Below the pieces are notes generated by a model. It had not been told where the DNA came from. It searched no databases and saw only the letters and a program-made list of their open reading frames with translations. Below, in pieces: positions 45,360 to 53,165 of a DNA stretch of 64,000 nt. The translations under genes and the position numbers were made by a program. The number at the start of each line of letters is the position of its first letter. Positions within the stretch are counted from its first letter, which is position 1. The DNA comes from Hyphomicrobiaceae bacterium UBA7697 (GTDB taxonomy: Bacteria > Pseudomonadota > Alphaproteobacteria > Rhizobiales > Methyloligellaceae): assembly GCA_002482645.1 (NCBI GenBank), contig DLGJ01000015.1:27211-91210 (forward strand), given 5' to 3'.

Positions 45360-46868
45360 TCAATGGACGAGCGTGATCGGCCCGTTCTGTAAGCGCGTCG
45401 CGGTGTGGTACGCCGAGGTGGCCTCTCCGGTTTTACCCAGAGCCAGCAGAACCTGCGCGAGCCGCGAGTACACCTCCGCGTCCGACGGTTTTCGCTGGAG
45501 AGCTTGACGGTACGTCTTTGCCGCGTCCTCGAAGCGCGTCTGCGCCTCGTAGGCAAGTCCAAGCCGAAGCCAGGCGTTGTGCGCGTCCGGCTTGATGGAC
45601 ACAAGTTTCCGGAACATTTGGGTTGCACCGCGATAGTCGCCCTTGCGCATCAAGAGCTGCCCGCAACCATACAGCGCCGCCGGAGATCGAGGCGTCACCT
45701 TGAGCACCTGACGATAGCCGCGCTCGGCGCCGGCGAGCTTGTTCGCCTTATGGAGCTGTATCGTTTTCTGAAGGACGCGTGAAATGCAGCGAGGATCGAG
45801 CTTGCCGCCGAGATTCTGATTCCCTGGCGCCGTGATGACGAGATTGCTGAGCAACGCTTCGTCGACGCCGAACATGTATTTGTACTCTTCGTTCCCGCGC
45901 AGAAAATCGTACGTAACGATGCCGTTCCCGATGGCATGCCGCAGACTGTAGGCATGGAGCGCGACACCCGGCGGCACCGGGCTACGTACCGTTTCGTCGC
46001 GGCCGGCCATGAAGAACAGAAACGCTTTCTTCTGACGGTCGACCAGGGTGGCGAGCGCACCGAGCGGCTTGTCTCCTTGCCACATGACGGGGAGAAAAAG
46101 GGCGCCGCCGTCGAAGCATGCCCTGAACATGCCTCGGTTCGTGCGCACCAATCTGTGCAGCCGGTCCCCTTTGCGCTGCGCCCATTTGGTGCGCCAGAAA
46201 TTCATAAGGATGTCGAGGTCGCGATCGATCGTGTCCTCGTTGGCGACCGTAATGCGGTACTCCTGTCCATCGTCGATCTTCCGCAGAAAGCGGCGCATCT
46301 TTTGTCGTGTGTTCGAGCCAAGCCCTGCAAGATACGCGTCCCAATTTTGCGGCAGGCCGACATACGGACAAACGAGATTGTTGACGTTGTCCAGCTTGTT
46401 GACGGCGGGAATCTCAATCCGGCGAAAGTCGCTCGAGGGCAAACTTCGCAAGAGGCGTTCCAGCCTGCCGGGAGACGACCGGAAGAACTCCAGCATCAAC
46501 ACGGACCAGTTGGCCCGGCGAAGAAAGCGGCCGAAGGCGGATACCGTTTGTCCTTCGTATTCGGGACGCGTGATGAGGCCGGAATAGTCGGACAATCCCC
46601 GGCCGGCGAGCGAAATCTCGTTGTAGAAACCTCCCTCCCGCCTGCGCATTTTTGTGCGCAGTCTCAGAGGAAAGAACGCCACATAGCCGGAAGACCGGCC
46701 GGGCGCGGCGGCGAGAATGAACCATTGAGACCTGTCGCCATCGAGCCAGCGTGAGATCCAGGTCCACGACAAGAAGAACTGCGCCTCGGGATCGCTCGCA
46801 TACACGGCGTCCCAATTTTCCCTGATATCAAGCAACTCTTGGCGCGTCTCGATGATGTCAATGCGCAT
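45360..46868 (-). CDS. CelD/BcsL-type GNAT protein fused to TPR repeats
   Basis: 502 residues. Residues 1-330 form the FemAB-like/GNAT domain often called CelD/BcsL (FFLSWTWISRWLDGD, GLGSNTRQKMRRFLRKID, YDFLRGNEEYKYMFGV). Residues about 365-495 hold TPR repeats (AERGYRQVLKVTPRSPAALY, PDAHNAWLRLGLAYEAQTRF, RQALQRKPSDAEVYSRLAQV). Such acyltransferases are found with exopolysaccharide or surface-structure genes. The fusion to TPR suggests docking to a partner. It is convergent with the adaptor gene and faces the TIR gene across an AT-rich spacer. Confidence 0.85.
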   Translation of the reverse strand: MRIDIIETRQELLDIRENWDAVYASDPEAQFFLSWTWISRWLDGDRSQWFILAAAPGRSSGYVAFFPLRLRTKMRRREGGFYNEISLAGRGLSDYSGLITRPEYEGQTVSAFGRFLRRANWSVLMLEFFRSSPGRLERLLRSLPSSDFRRIEIPAVNKLDNVNNLVCPYVGLPQNWDAYLAGLGSNTRQKMRRFLRKIDDGQEYRITVANEDTIDRDLDILMNFWRTKWAQRKGDRLHRLVRTNRGMFRACFDGGALFLPVMWQGDKPLGALATLVDRQKKAFLFFMAGRDETVRSPVPPGVALHAYSLRHAIGNGIVTYDFLRGNEEYKYMFGVDEALLSNLVITAPGNQNLGGKLDPRCISRVLQKTIQLHKANKLAGAERGYRQVLKVTPRSPAALYGCGQLLMRKGDYRGATQMFRKLVSIKPDAHNAWLRLGLAYEAQTRFEDAAKTYRQALQRKPSDAEVYSRLAQVLLALGKTGEATSAYHTATRLQNGPITLVH

Positions 46869-47142
46869 AGGGTACGCCTTATATCATATAACAAACTACT
46901 TAAAGAGTACTATAATATGGCTTTCGTGTATATATTTTTCTAAATGAAATATCGTCTAAGTAACTTTACGCCTCAAATGCGACGAAAAACTTGCCCAGTA
47001 GCGCCTTGAGTGATAGGTTGCTTTCGGTGCGCGAGAGCCCCGCCGCTTCGGAAGGGGACCCGCCCCACAGCTACTGTCATGCCGAAGGACGTTCGCGCAC
47101 CGCTGTTGGCTCGGATTCACCCGACGCCGAGGGAGGCCCAAA
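46869..47142. promoter_or_regulatory. AT-rich divergent spacer
   Basis: The 46,869-46,990 part is AT-rich and includes TATAAT on the + strand near 46910 and AT-rich hexamers on the other strand. It should hold promoters for the GNAT-TPR and TIR genes. No gene is seen. Confidence 0.4.
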
Positions 47143-48234
47143 TTGTTTGGGTGGTCGATCTCCGCAGGGCTGACCCCATCTCATCGGCCGCGAACGGCAA
47201 CGTATGAGGGCTTCATTACTTGCAGCGAATGCGATGCGCCGTGGGCGGAGCAACTCGCCCGGCATCTCGAGCGCTACTACGCGATCTGCCCGGCCGTGGG
47301 GAAACGGCATTTCTTCCGGGCCCCCGCCGTCGAAAACGCGGACTACGCACTGCCACAGACCACGATCAACGCCTTGGAGGCGTCCCGGTCTCTTATCGTG
47401 ATTTGCTCGCCGGCGGCGGCTAGAAGTCACCACGTCAACGAAGAGATCCGGGCTTTCAAGACACACCATCCGAGCCGGCCCGTCTTCCCTCTCATTGTCG
47501 ATGGCAAGCCTGGCGATGAAGACGGAGAGTGCTTTCCCCCATTGCTGAGATTCGAGTTGGATGACGATGGCCGTATCGCGAAAGGGCCCATCGACGTCGA
47601 AGCGACCGATGCCCGTCAGGGCACGCGCGAACATGAGCGTGCCGCGGCGCGGATAGCATCCGATCTGTTGGGTTTGTCCTCGGACAGGAGAGCCCGGCGG
47701 GAGCCGCGCCGAAAAACGCGAGCGTCGGATCACCGCCTCGGGTTCTTGATGAACCTCTCCATCGTTGTGGGCTTTGCCATCATCGTCGTTTGGAATGGAC
47801 TGACGACCAACGAGGCGTTTCTCGACCGGACATTGTATCTCGTCAGCACCAGCCTTGGGGCCACGGCGCGGCAGGCGATCGCCTACGGCACGCCGCAAAC
47901 GGCCGTCGTCAACGTCCTCGAGTATGGCGAGTCCATGCTCTCGGATGTCATGAAGCGTGGCCCTCTGACACCTCAAACGGAATACCGAAGAGCGACGGTC
48001 CTGCTCCAATTGGCTGGCGTCTATAGAGACCTCGGAGACAAGGAAAAGGCGCTGGCCCTCGCCGACGACGCCCAGCACCTCTTGTTTTCGTTGCGCAATG
48101 TCGAGGCGGCGAATGCCAAATTCGAACGCCGCCTGGAGATCGCCGAAGAAGATCTGGCGACGATCCGAGCAGAGCAGGATCTTTCGGTTGATCGTCCAGA
48201 GGAGGGGCCGCCGCTCTCCAAATTGCCCCGATGA
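47143..48234 (+). CDS. membrane-anchored TIR-domain protein
   Basis: 363 residues from a TTG with GGGAGG 6-7 nt upstream; no ATG is available in frame. The TIR domain covers about residues 20-150: YEGFITCSECDAPWAEQLAR followed by HLERYYA, then INALEASRSLIVICSPAAAR and SHHVNEEIRAF, where Glu101 aligns with the catalytic Glu of NAD-cleaving TIR domains (usual form SPWVNREI). A transmembrane helix follows at about 203-222 (FLMNLSIVVGFAIIVVW), then a helical, TPR-like C-terminus (residues 262-345, RRATVLLQLAGVYRDLGDKE). Role is unknown; NADase-type signalling or defence is possible. Confidence 0.8.
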   Translation: MFGWSISAGLTPSHRPRTATYEGFITCSECDAPWAEQLARHLERYYAICPAVGKRHFFRAPAVENADYALPQTTINALEASRSLIVICSPAAARSHHVNEEIRAFKTHHPSRPVFPLIVDGKPGDEDGECFPPLLRFELDDDGRIAKGPIDVEATDARQGTREHERAAARIASDLLGLSSDRRARREPRRKTRASDHRLGFLMNLSIVVGFAIIVVWNGLTTNEAFLDRTLYLVSTSLGATARQAIAYGTPQTAVVNVLEYGESMLSDVMKRGPLTPQTEYRRATVLLQLAGVYRDLGDKEKALALADDAQHLLFSLRNVEAANAKFERRLEIAEEDLATIRAEQDLSVDRPEEGPPLSKLPR

Positions 48235-48311
48235 GACTTGATGAGACTTGGAGACGATCACCCTCGCTAAGCGCCCAATCTGGGTACGCAAAGTATAACT
48301 TCAGTTCTCTT

Positions 48312-48394
48312 GAGAACAATAAGGAAGCCCCGTTCGGGGGAAAGACGGGGCCTCCTCAATTCCCATGGGTCGTGATGGGAGGGAAACCATCACT
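48312..48394 (-). ncRNA. candidate small RNA with two C/U-rich loops
   Basis: On the minus strand a TACAAT -10 element (48406-48401) precedes two hairpins: GTGATGG-TTTCCCTC-CCATCAC, and GGAGGCCCCGT-CTTTCCCCCGA-ACGGGGCTTCC (one A-C mismatch), the second followed by TTATTGTT as an intrinsic terminator. Both loops expose UUUCCC-type sequence, as in alphaproteobacterial anti-Shine-Dalgarno sRNAs. No reading frame explains the structure. Ends are estimates. Confidence 0.5.
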
Positions 48395-48574
48395 TCAAAT
48401 ATTGTAGCACACTCACCTATAGGATTGGAACAGATATTCAGTAATCGCTGGAAGCTTGGACCTTTCCATGCCCGGTTTGTCCGGATCTTTGTTTGTTCGT
48501 TGCGACAAGGCCGTTCAAGATTTTTTGCTGAAGGTGAAGCCACCGTTTTGAACGTCCGCTTCGTGACCCGTCGC

Positions 48575-48600
48575 TCGCAGGCTCGAATTCTGCCGGGATC
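48575..48600 (+). other. partial copy of the tRNA-Arg 3' end (possible att remnant)
   Basis: TCGCAGGCTCGAATTCTGCC followed by GGGATC matches 35627-35652 of the tRNA gene at 23 of 26 positions; the three differences are transitions. The T-arm can still pair (one G-T). It is not a functional tRNA, since the D-arm and acceptor 5' strand are missing. Confidence 0.55.
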
Positions 48601-48939
48601 GCCCCTCGGATCAGCATGTCCGTCCGCGCCCGGTGCCGCCCCGCACATGCGCCAGCGACCCTAAAGCCTGGATACGACGCCGTGCCTCGTTGGGGTGGAG
48701 GGCAGACATTCTCATCCGTATCCGCGTCATCCGTATCGGCCCCATCGGTGTCCGCCCGTCCCGGCTTTGACCCAGAACGGACAAATCTATCGGCCAGAGT
48801 CGTCAGGGTCTGCATGGTCTAGACATAGGCCGGGTGCTATGGGATTGGCCGCCCACGGCCCGTTCCGCCCCTTGCGGTCCTCCAGACATTTGTTGGTTTC
48901 GGCCGCGGCCACTATCGCGCTCATCAACGAGAGAGTTTC

Positions 48940-50025
48940 ATGTCCCTCATCCGCCCTTCCCTGTTCACCAACAAGCTCGTCAACGCGATGTTCTCGGCCG
49001 CATTGGCGTTGTCTGTGGTGTGCGCTCCGGCATACGGCCATGCATGCACCCGCATCGTTTATCTCGGCGCCGGCAGCACCGTACTCACCGCGCGATCCAT
49101 GGACTGGAAGTCCGATGTCGCCACCAATCTCTGGATCTTCCCGCGCGGCATGGCGCGCAAGGGCCAGGCGGGCGAAAATTCGATCGCGTGGACCTCGAAA
49201 TACGGCAGCGTCATCGCGTCCGGGTACGATATTTCCACGACCGACGGAATGAACGAGAAGGGACTTGTGGCCAACGTCCTGTGGCTCGTCGAGTCCGAGT
49301 ACCCGCCCGCCACCAGCGACAAGCCCGGTCTGACCATCGCCGCCTGGGCTCAGTATGTGCTCGACAACTTCGCCACCGTGGCCGAGGCGGTCGAGGTGCT
49401 GGAGACCGAGCCTTTCGTGGTTGTCACCGATGCGGTACCCGGCGAGGAGCGGCTCGCCACGCTACACTTGTCGATTTCGGACGCCACGGGCGACAGCGCC
49501 ATTATCGAATATATCGACGGCAAACAGGTGATCCATCACGACAGGTCGTATCAGGTGATGACCAATTCGCCCGCCTTCGACAAGCAGCTTACCCTTGACG
49601 ATTATTGGAAACAGATCGGCGGCACGGTCTTTCTGCCAGGAACCAACCGGGCGGCGGACCGGTTCGCCCGTGCCTCGTTCTACGTCAACGCGATTCCGAA
49701 ATTTGACGATCCGAATCTCGCGGTTGCCGGAGTGCTCTCGGTCATCCGCAACGTCTCGGTCCCGTTCGGTATCTCGACCCCGGATCACCCGAACATTTCA
49801 TCGACACGCTGGCGTACTGTCGCCGATCAGGAACGTAAGGTCTATTTCTTCGAATCCGCGCTTACGCCGAACACGTTCTGGGTCGATCTGAAGAAAGTCG
49901 ATTTCTCCGCCGAGACCGGCAAGGTGATGAAGCTCGATCTCGGACCGAACCAGAGCAAGACCTATTCGGGCGATGCGACGGCGAAATTCGAGGCGGCAAC
50001 GCCGTTCAAGTTCCTCGGGAAGTAA
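48940..50025 (+). CDS. exported linear amide C-N hydrolase (choloylglycine hydrolase/penicillin V acylase family)
   Basis: 361 residues. A signal peptide (AMFSAALALSVVCAPAYG) is followed at once by HACTRIVYLG; Cys36 would become the N-terminal nucleophile of this Ntn-hydrolase after processing. Other conserved pieces are LTARSMDWKSD, NEKGLVANVLWL, and a C-terminal NISSTRWRTVADQERKVYFF segment with the Arg common to the family. The group cleaves bile salts, penicillin V or acyl-homoserine lactones; in alphaproteobacteria the last is often proposed. Its end overlaps the convergent MscS gene by 20 bp. Confidence 0.9.
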   Translation: MSLIRPSLFTNKLVNAMFSAALALSVVCAPAYGHACTRIVYLGAGSTVLTARSMDWKSDVATNLWIFPRGMARKGQAGENSIAWTSKYGSVIASGYDISTTDGMNEKGLVANVLWLVESEYPPATSDKPGLTIAAWAQYVLDNFATVAEAVEVLETEPFVVVTDAVPGEERLATLHLSISDATGDSAIIEYIDGKQVIHHDRSYQVMTNSPAFDKQLTLDDYWKQIGGTVFLPGTNRAADRFARASFYVNAIPKFDDPNLAVAGVLSVIRNVSVPFGISTPDHPNISSTRWRTVADQERKVYFFESALTPNTFWVDLKKVDFSAETGKVMKLDLGPNQSKTYSGDATAKFEAATPFKFLGK

Positions 50026-51781
50026 CGCTCGCAGCCGCCTCGCTCCGCGCGGAGCCTTTCCCGCATCCCCCTCGCGGCTGTCCGTCTCGGGCTTCGTACG
50101 GGCCCAAAACCTCGCCGGCCGAATCTCTGGCGAGATAGGTGGTTTGCGATGGGAAGGCAAACGCAGCGCCGGCCTCGTCGATAATCTCGGCGATCGCCAA
50201 GAAGAGTTCTTCCTGAATCGCGAGAAACGCCGCGTGTGCCGTCGTATCGAGATAGGCGTAGACCTCGACCTTGATCGACCAGTCCCCGAAGCCGACGACA
50301 TGCACGCGCGGAGGGGCGATATCCTGCCTCACTTTCGCATGAGAGAAGAGGAGATCGCGGATGCTGTTGCAGACGGAACGCAACTGCTCTGTGGTCGTCT
50401 CGTATCGCAGGTCCAAGACGTGCAAAAACAGCATCTGATCGCGCAGCGCATAGTTCGTCACCTGCGTCTTGGCGAACATCGCATTGGGCACCGAAGTCAC
50501 GGTGCGATCGGTGCCGCGGATCCGCGTCGATCTCAGCCCGATATACTCGACCGTACCCTTGATGCCGGCATAGTCGCAAAAATCGCCCACACGAACGGGA
50601 CGGTCCGCATAGAGATTGAGCCCGCCGAGCAGATTCTCCAAGCTGTTCTGAGCTGCCAGAGCGACGGCCAGACCGCCCACGCCGAGACCGGCCAGAACTC
50701 CGAGAACGGGCAGCCCCAGTTGTTGGGCGCCATAGGCGGCGATGATCGCCACAGCCAGGATCCCAAGAACGCGGCCGAGCAGCCTGAGAAGATTGGCGTC
50801 CAGGCTCTGGTCGGGAATCTGGGGCGACGTGACCACCCATTCCACAACAATCGAGATGAAGAGCCACGCAACCCACGCAGCGGCCACGTAGAAAGCGATT
50901 TGCAGCACAACGTCGACCACGTCGGCGAAGGCGCCGAGAACCATGATTTGCTCGGTAATCAGCAACCCGGCGCCAAAGATCGCGATCAACATGGCAACCG
51001 GCAGCACGAGGCGGCGCAGATAAGTCGCCAGCGGCCGTGAGCCCGCCCTCGGCTTCGTGAGCTGTCTGAGCAGAAGCATCGCGGCCACAAGACAGAGAAA
51101 GACGCCGGCCGCGGCGATGATCTTCCAAAGCGGTGTATCGAGGACGGGCCTTTTCAACGCGCGCGGCAAGGAGCGGGTAAGCTCCGGAGGAATCATCCAG
51201 CCGTGGAACTGAAGTTGCGCTTCGCGCCAGTTGGGCACCTCGGAAGGCATCTTCAAGGGAAGATTCTTCGTCAGATCGTAGAACTCTCCAGCCCTGGCTA
51301 CCGTGTCCGCGTTGAAGAGGAATTGCCCCTGCGCCGGTCCCTCCATCACGCGGCTAATCGTGATTTCGGTGCCGGGGATGGTCCAGCTTGCAGGCGCCTC
51401 CCCATCGGGAAAGTCGTCGGCGTCGGGGATCGTGTCCAGCGGGGGAAGCTCGATGCGGCGCAACGTATCGACGAGGAACACGACCGCATCGCCACCAATT
51501 TCGCGCCTTGCACTGGGGCGCACGTGGCTTAGATCGAGCGTTCTGAGCGCTTTGCGCATCAGCGCCTCCGCCTCGGCCTGCGCCTTGGGGCCCGGCTCGG
51601 AACGCAGCTTGATCGCGGCGGACTCGAGCGCATGGGTGACATCGAGAAACGTCTCCATCGTCGCCCGGGGGCTCGACGTATCGATCGCAAAAAGAGGGTT
51701 GGATGTCTCCGCCCAAGCTCCGCTTGTGAGAAAGGACAATGCGCCGAATAAGGCAAGCCAATGCCAGTGTCTTCCAACCAA
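50006..51781 (-). CDS. mechanosensitive ion channel, MscS family, with extended N-terminus
   Basis: 591 residues with a signal peptide (LALFGALSFLTSGAWA) and a periplasmic part of about 190 residues, then several transmembrane helices and the MscS core. The pore helix is LGVLAGLGVGGLAVALAAQN (about residues 366-385), followed by NLLGGLNLYADRPVRVGDFC and the beta domain with GTVEYIGLRSTRIR. It belongs to the larger YbdG/MscM-like group rather than to small MscS. It releases solutes on osmotic downshock. Confidence 0.92.
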   Translation of the reverse strand: MVGRHWHWLALFGALSFLTSGAWAETSNPLFAIDTSSPRATMETFLDVTHALESAAIKLRSEPGPKAQAEAEALMRKALRTLDLSHVRPSARREIGGDAVVFLVDTLRRIELPPLDTIPDADDFPDGEAPASWTIPGTEITISRVMEGPAQGQFLFNADTVARAGEFYDLTKNLPLKMPSEVPNWREAQLQFHGWMIPPELTRSLPRALKRPVLDTPLWKIIAAAGVFLCLVAAMLLLRQLTKPRAGSRPLATYLRRLVLPVAMLIAIFGAGLLITEQIMVLGAFADVVDVVLQIAFYVAAAWVAWLFISIVVEWVVTSPQIPDQSLDANLLRLLGRVLGILAVAIIAAYGAQQLGLPVLGVLAGLGVGGLAVALAAQNSLENLLGGLNLYADRPVRVGDFCDYAGIKGTVEYIGLRSTRIRGTDRTVTSVPNAMFAKTQVTNYALRDQMLFLHVLDLRYETTTEQLRSVCNSIRDLLFSHAKVRQDIAPPRVHVVGFGDWSIKVEVYAYLDTTAHAAFLAIQEELFLAIAEIIDEAGAAFAFPSQTTYLARDSAGEVLGPYEARDGQPRGGCGKGSARSEAAASVTSRGT

Positions 51782-52185
51782 ACTCGATTTCCTTTCCTGT
51801 TCCGTGCCCTGCGCACGCTGCGGCCCTCATCGGAGCTTTCCGGTCCCGTCAGTGTATCGTTGCTGACCGGAAAACATAAAACGCCGGCAACGCCAAAACG
51901 TTGGGGCCGAACGCCGAGCGACCGCATGCGGAAAGAGTGCCAAGACGGCCCGGCAAACGCCACTGGGACACATGACCCCAGTGGAACACACGACCCAAGG
52001 ACGGCAGAGAACCGCTTGCGGTTGCGGGGGGTGGTGGCTCCGGCATTGTGCGAGCGAAGACCGTGCGTCAGATCCACGGCATCGACGCACCGGGCACGGC
52101 CGTCATACGCCGGCCGCCCGTCTCCCTCCCCTTCAAAAGAAAAGGCCCGACCGCCAAGATGGACGGCCGAGCAAGGGGAGGAGAC
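51782..52185. other. about 400 bp between mscS-like gene and the hydantoinase operon end, no gene seen
   Basis: Several short frames on both strands have Arg/Pro/Ser-rich, non-protein-like composition. It should hold the promoter of the MscS gene (minus strand). Confidence 0.4.
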
Positions 52186-52249
52186 ATTACGGCGAAGGAT
52201 CGCTTCGAGTTCTTACACTGTCGACTGAAGCGATCCCTCACTCCGTAAT
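52186..52249. repeat. long interrupted inverted repeat after the hydantoinase operon
   Basis: Nested arms ATTACGG/CCGTAAT (52186-52192 and 52243-52249) and GGATCGCTTC/GAAGCGATCC (52197-52206 and 52227-52236) are both perfect. It lies 24 bp after the last gene of the minus-strand operon, so a 3' end or stability element is likely; there is no T run. Confidence 0.7.
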
Positions 52250-52272
52250 TACAAACGAAGTCTTGTTCGTGC

Positions 52273-53139
52273 TTATTTAACGCCTATGGGGATAATGATG
52301 TTCGTCCAGAACGCGGTTTCTTTAGCCCCATAGTTCTCTTCGTAGACGTCTTGGGTCAGCTTGCCCTGTAACGTCAGTGGACCGAAGTTGTATCCAACAA
52401 GTCCACCCACGGCGACCTGACTCTGTTTGAAGCCACGCCCCGCCGAGTCGAGATCGGACGACGCATAACCAACCGGTCCGACGCTCCACTTGCCGAACGA
52501 CTTCAGCAGATGCCAATCGAGGATGTAATAGTCCGGCGCATGATCGGCCCAGCCGGCCCCGACGGGCGTACCGAAGATGTTGTTCACCAAAACGGAAATG
52601 CCGTTGTGATCGTAGCTAAGCCCGAACCTGTTCTCGATTGCGCCGTAGTCGAACGCGACTTCGCCGTCCTGAGGAATATAGCCGCTGAACCGGTAGCCGA
52701 AGCGTAGTCCCTCAATCCCCGTCGCCCAGGATATCTGCGCTCCGAAATATGTATTGTACATTCCGATCCTATAGGGACCGGGATTGCTCGAGACTTCGAA
52801 AAGCGTCGGAGCAACCACGAAGGACAAGGGGCCCCCAGCCAGTTCCCACGGGCTTTGGTAGTACATGAAGAAGACATTGGCATTGGAGCGAATGTCCATG
52901 TTCTGCGGATCTCTGTAGGCGGAGAGATGTTGGTTCACATAGTAAAAACCAACCGGGAGATCCGCATACACTGGGATACCGGGGGTGAACCCGGGGGCGC
53001 TCATGCCCCCGGCTTGCACCTTGTCCACGCGAACGAGGTTTCCCAGCACCAGCGTTGCCACCAGAATTGAGCAAGCAACGCACACCTTACGCGCCAGACT
53101 TTTGCCTTTAGCGCACACTTTTACTGTTTTGTTCTGCAT
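52273..53139 (-). CDS. outer-membrane transporter-like protein (phenol MetA-pathway family)
   Basis: 288 residues with a signal peptide (VCVACSILVATLVLGNLVRV). The mature part is rich in alternating strands: GFYYVNQHLSAYRD, FFMYYQSPWELAGGPLSFVV, YFGAQISWATG, DWHLLKSFGKWSVGPVGYAS, GLVGYNFGPLTLQGKLTQDV, and it ends in a hydrophobic strand (TNIIIPIGVK). This matches the MetA-pathway-of-phenol-degradation outer-membrane family. It is 26 bp after the NCS1 gene and probably admits the operon substrate. Confidence 0.8.
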   Translation of the reverse strand: MQNKTVKVCAKGKSLARKVCVACSILVATLVLGNLVRVDKVQAGGMSAPGFTPGIPVYADLPVGFYYVNQHLSAYRDPQNMDIRSNANVFFMYYQSPWELAGGPLSFVVAPTLFEVSSNPGPYRIGMYNTYFGAQISWATGIEGLRFGYRFSGYIPQDGEVAFDYGAIENRFGLSYDHNGISVLVNNIFGTPVGAGWADHAPDYYILDWHLLKSFGKWSVGPVGYASSDLDSAGRGFKQSQVAVGGLVGYNFGPLTLQGKLTQDVYEENYGAKETAFWTNIIIPIGVK

Positions 53140-53165
53140 AGTTTTCAGTCCCCCTCAAAATATTG

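Larger units (their letters stand above)
35580..48600. mobile_element. putative degenerate integrated island at tRNA-Arg
   Basis: The region between the tRNA gene and the 26-nt copy of its 3' end at 48575-48600 carries strain-specific-looking genes, a truncated transposase, AT-rich spacers (for example 38,440-38,690 and 46,870-46,990), a type I secretion cassette and a TIR protein. No integrase, conjugation or replication gene remains. The outer genes on both sides look chromosomal. The call rests on the flanking repeat and on content. Confidence 0.45.
48235..48939. other. 705-bp gap with sRNA candidate and tRNA remnant
   Basis: Apart from the minus-strand sRNA candidate and the tRNA 3' copy at 48575, no convincing gene is seen. 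Short minus-strand frames in 48438-48815 contain Thr-Asp-Ala repeats but no recognisable family. Confidence 0.4.

Noticed and set aside
48575..48600. A second functional tRNA gene
   Set aside because: Only the T-arm and part of the acceptor remain; the D-arm, anticodon arm and CCA are missing.
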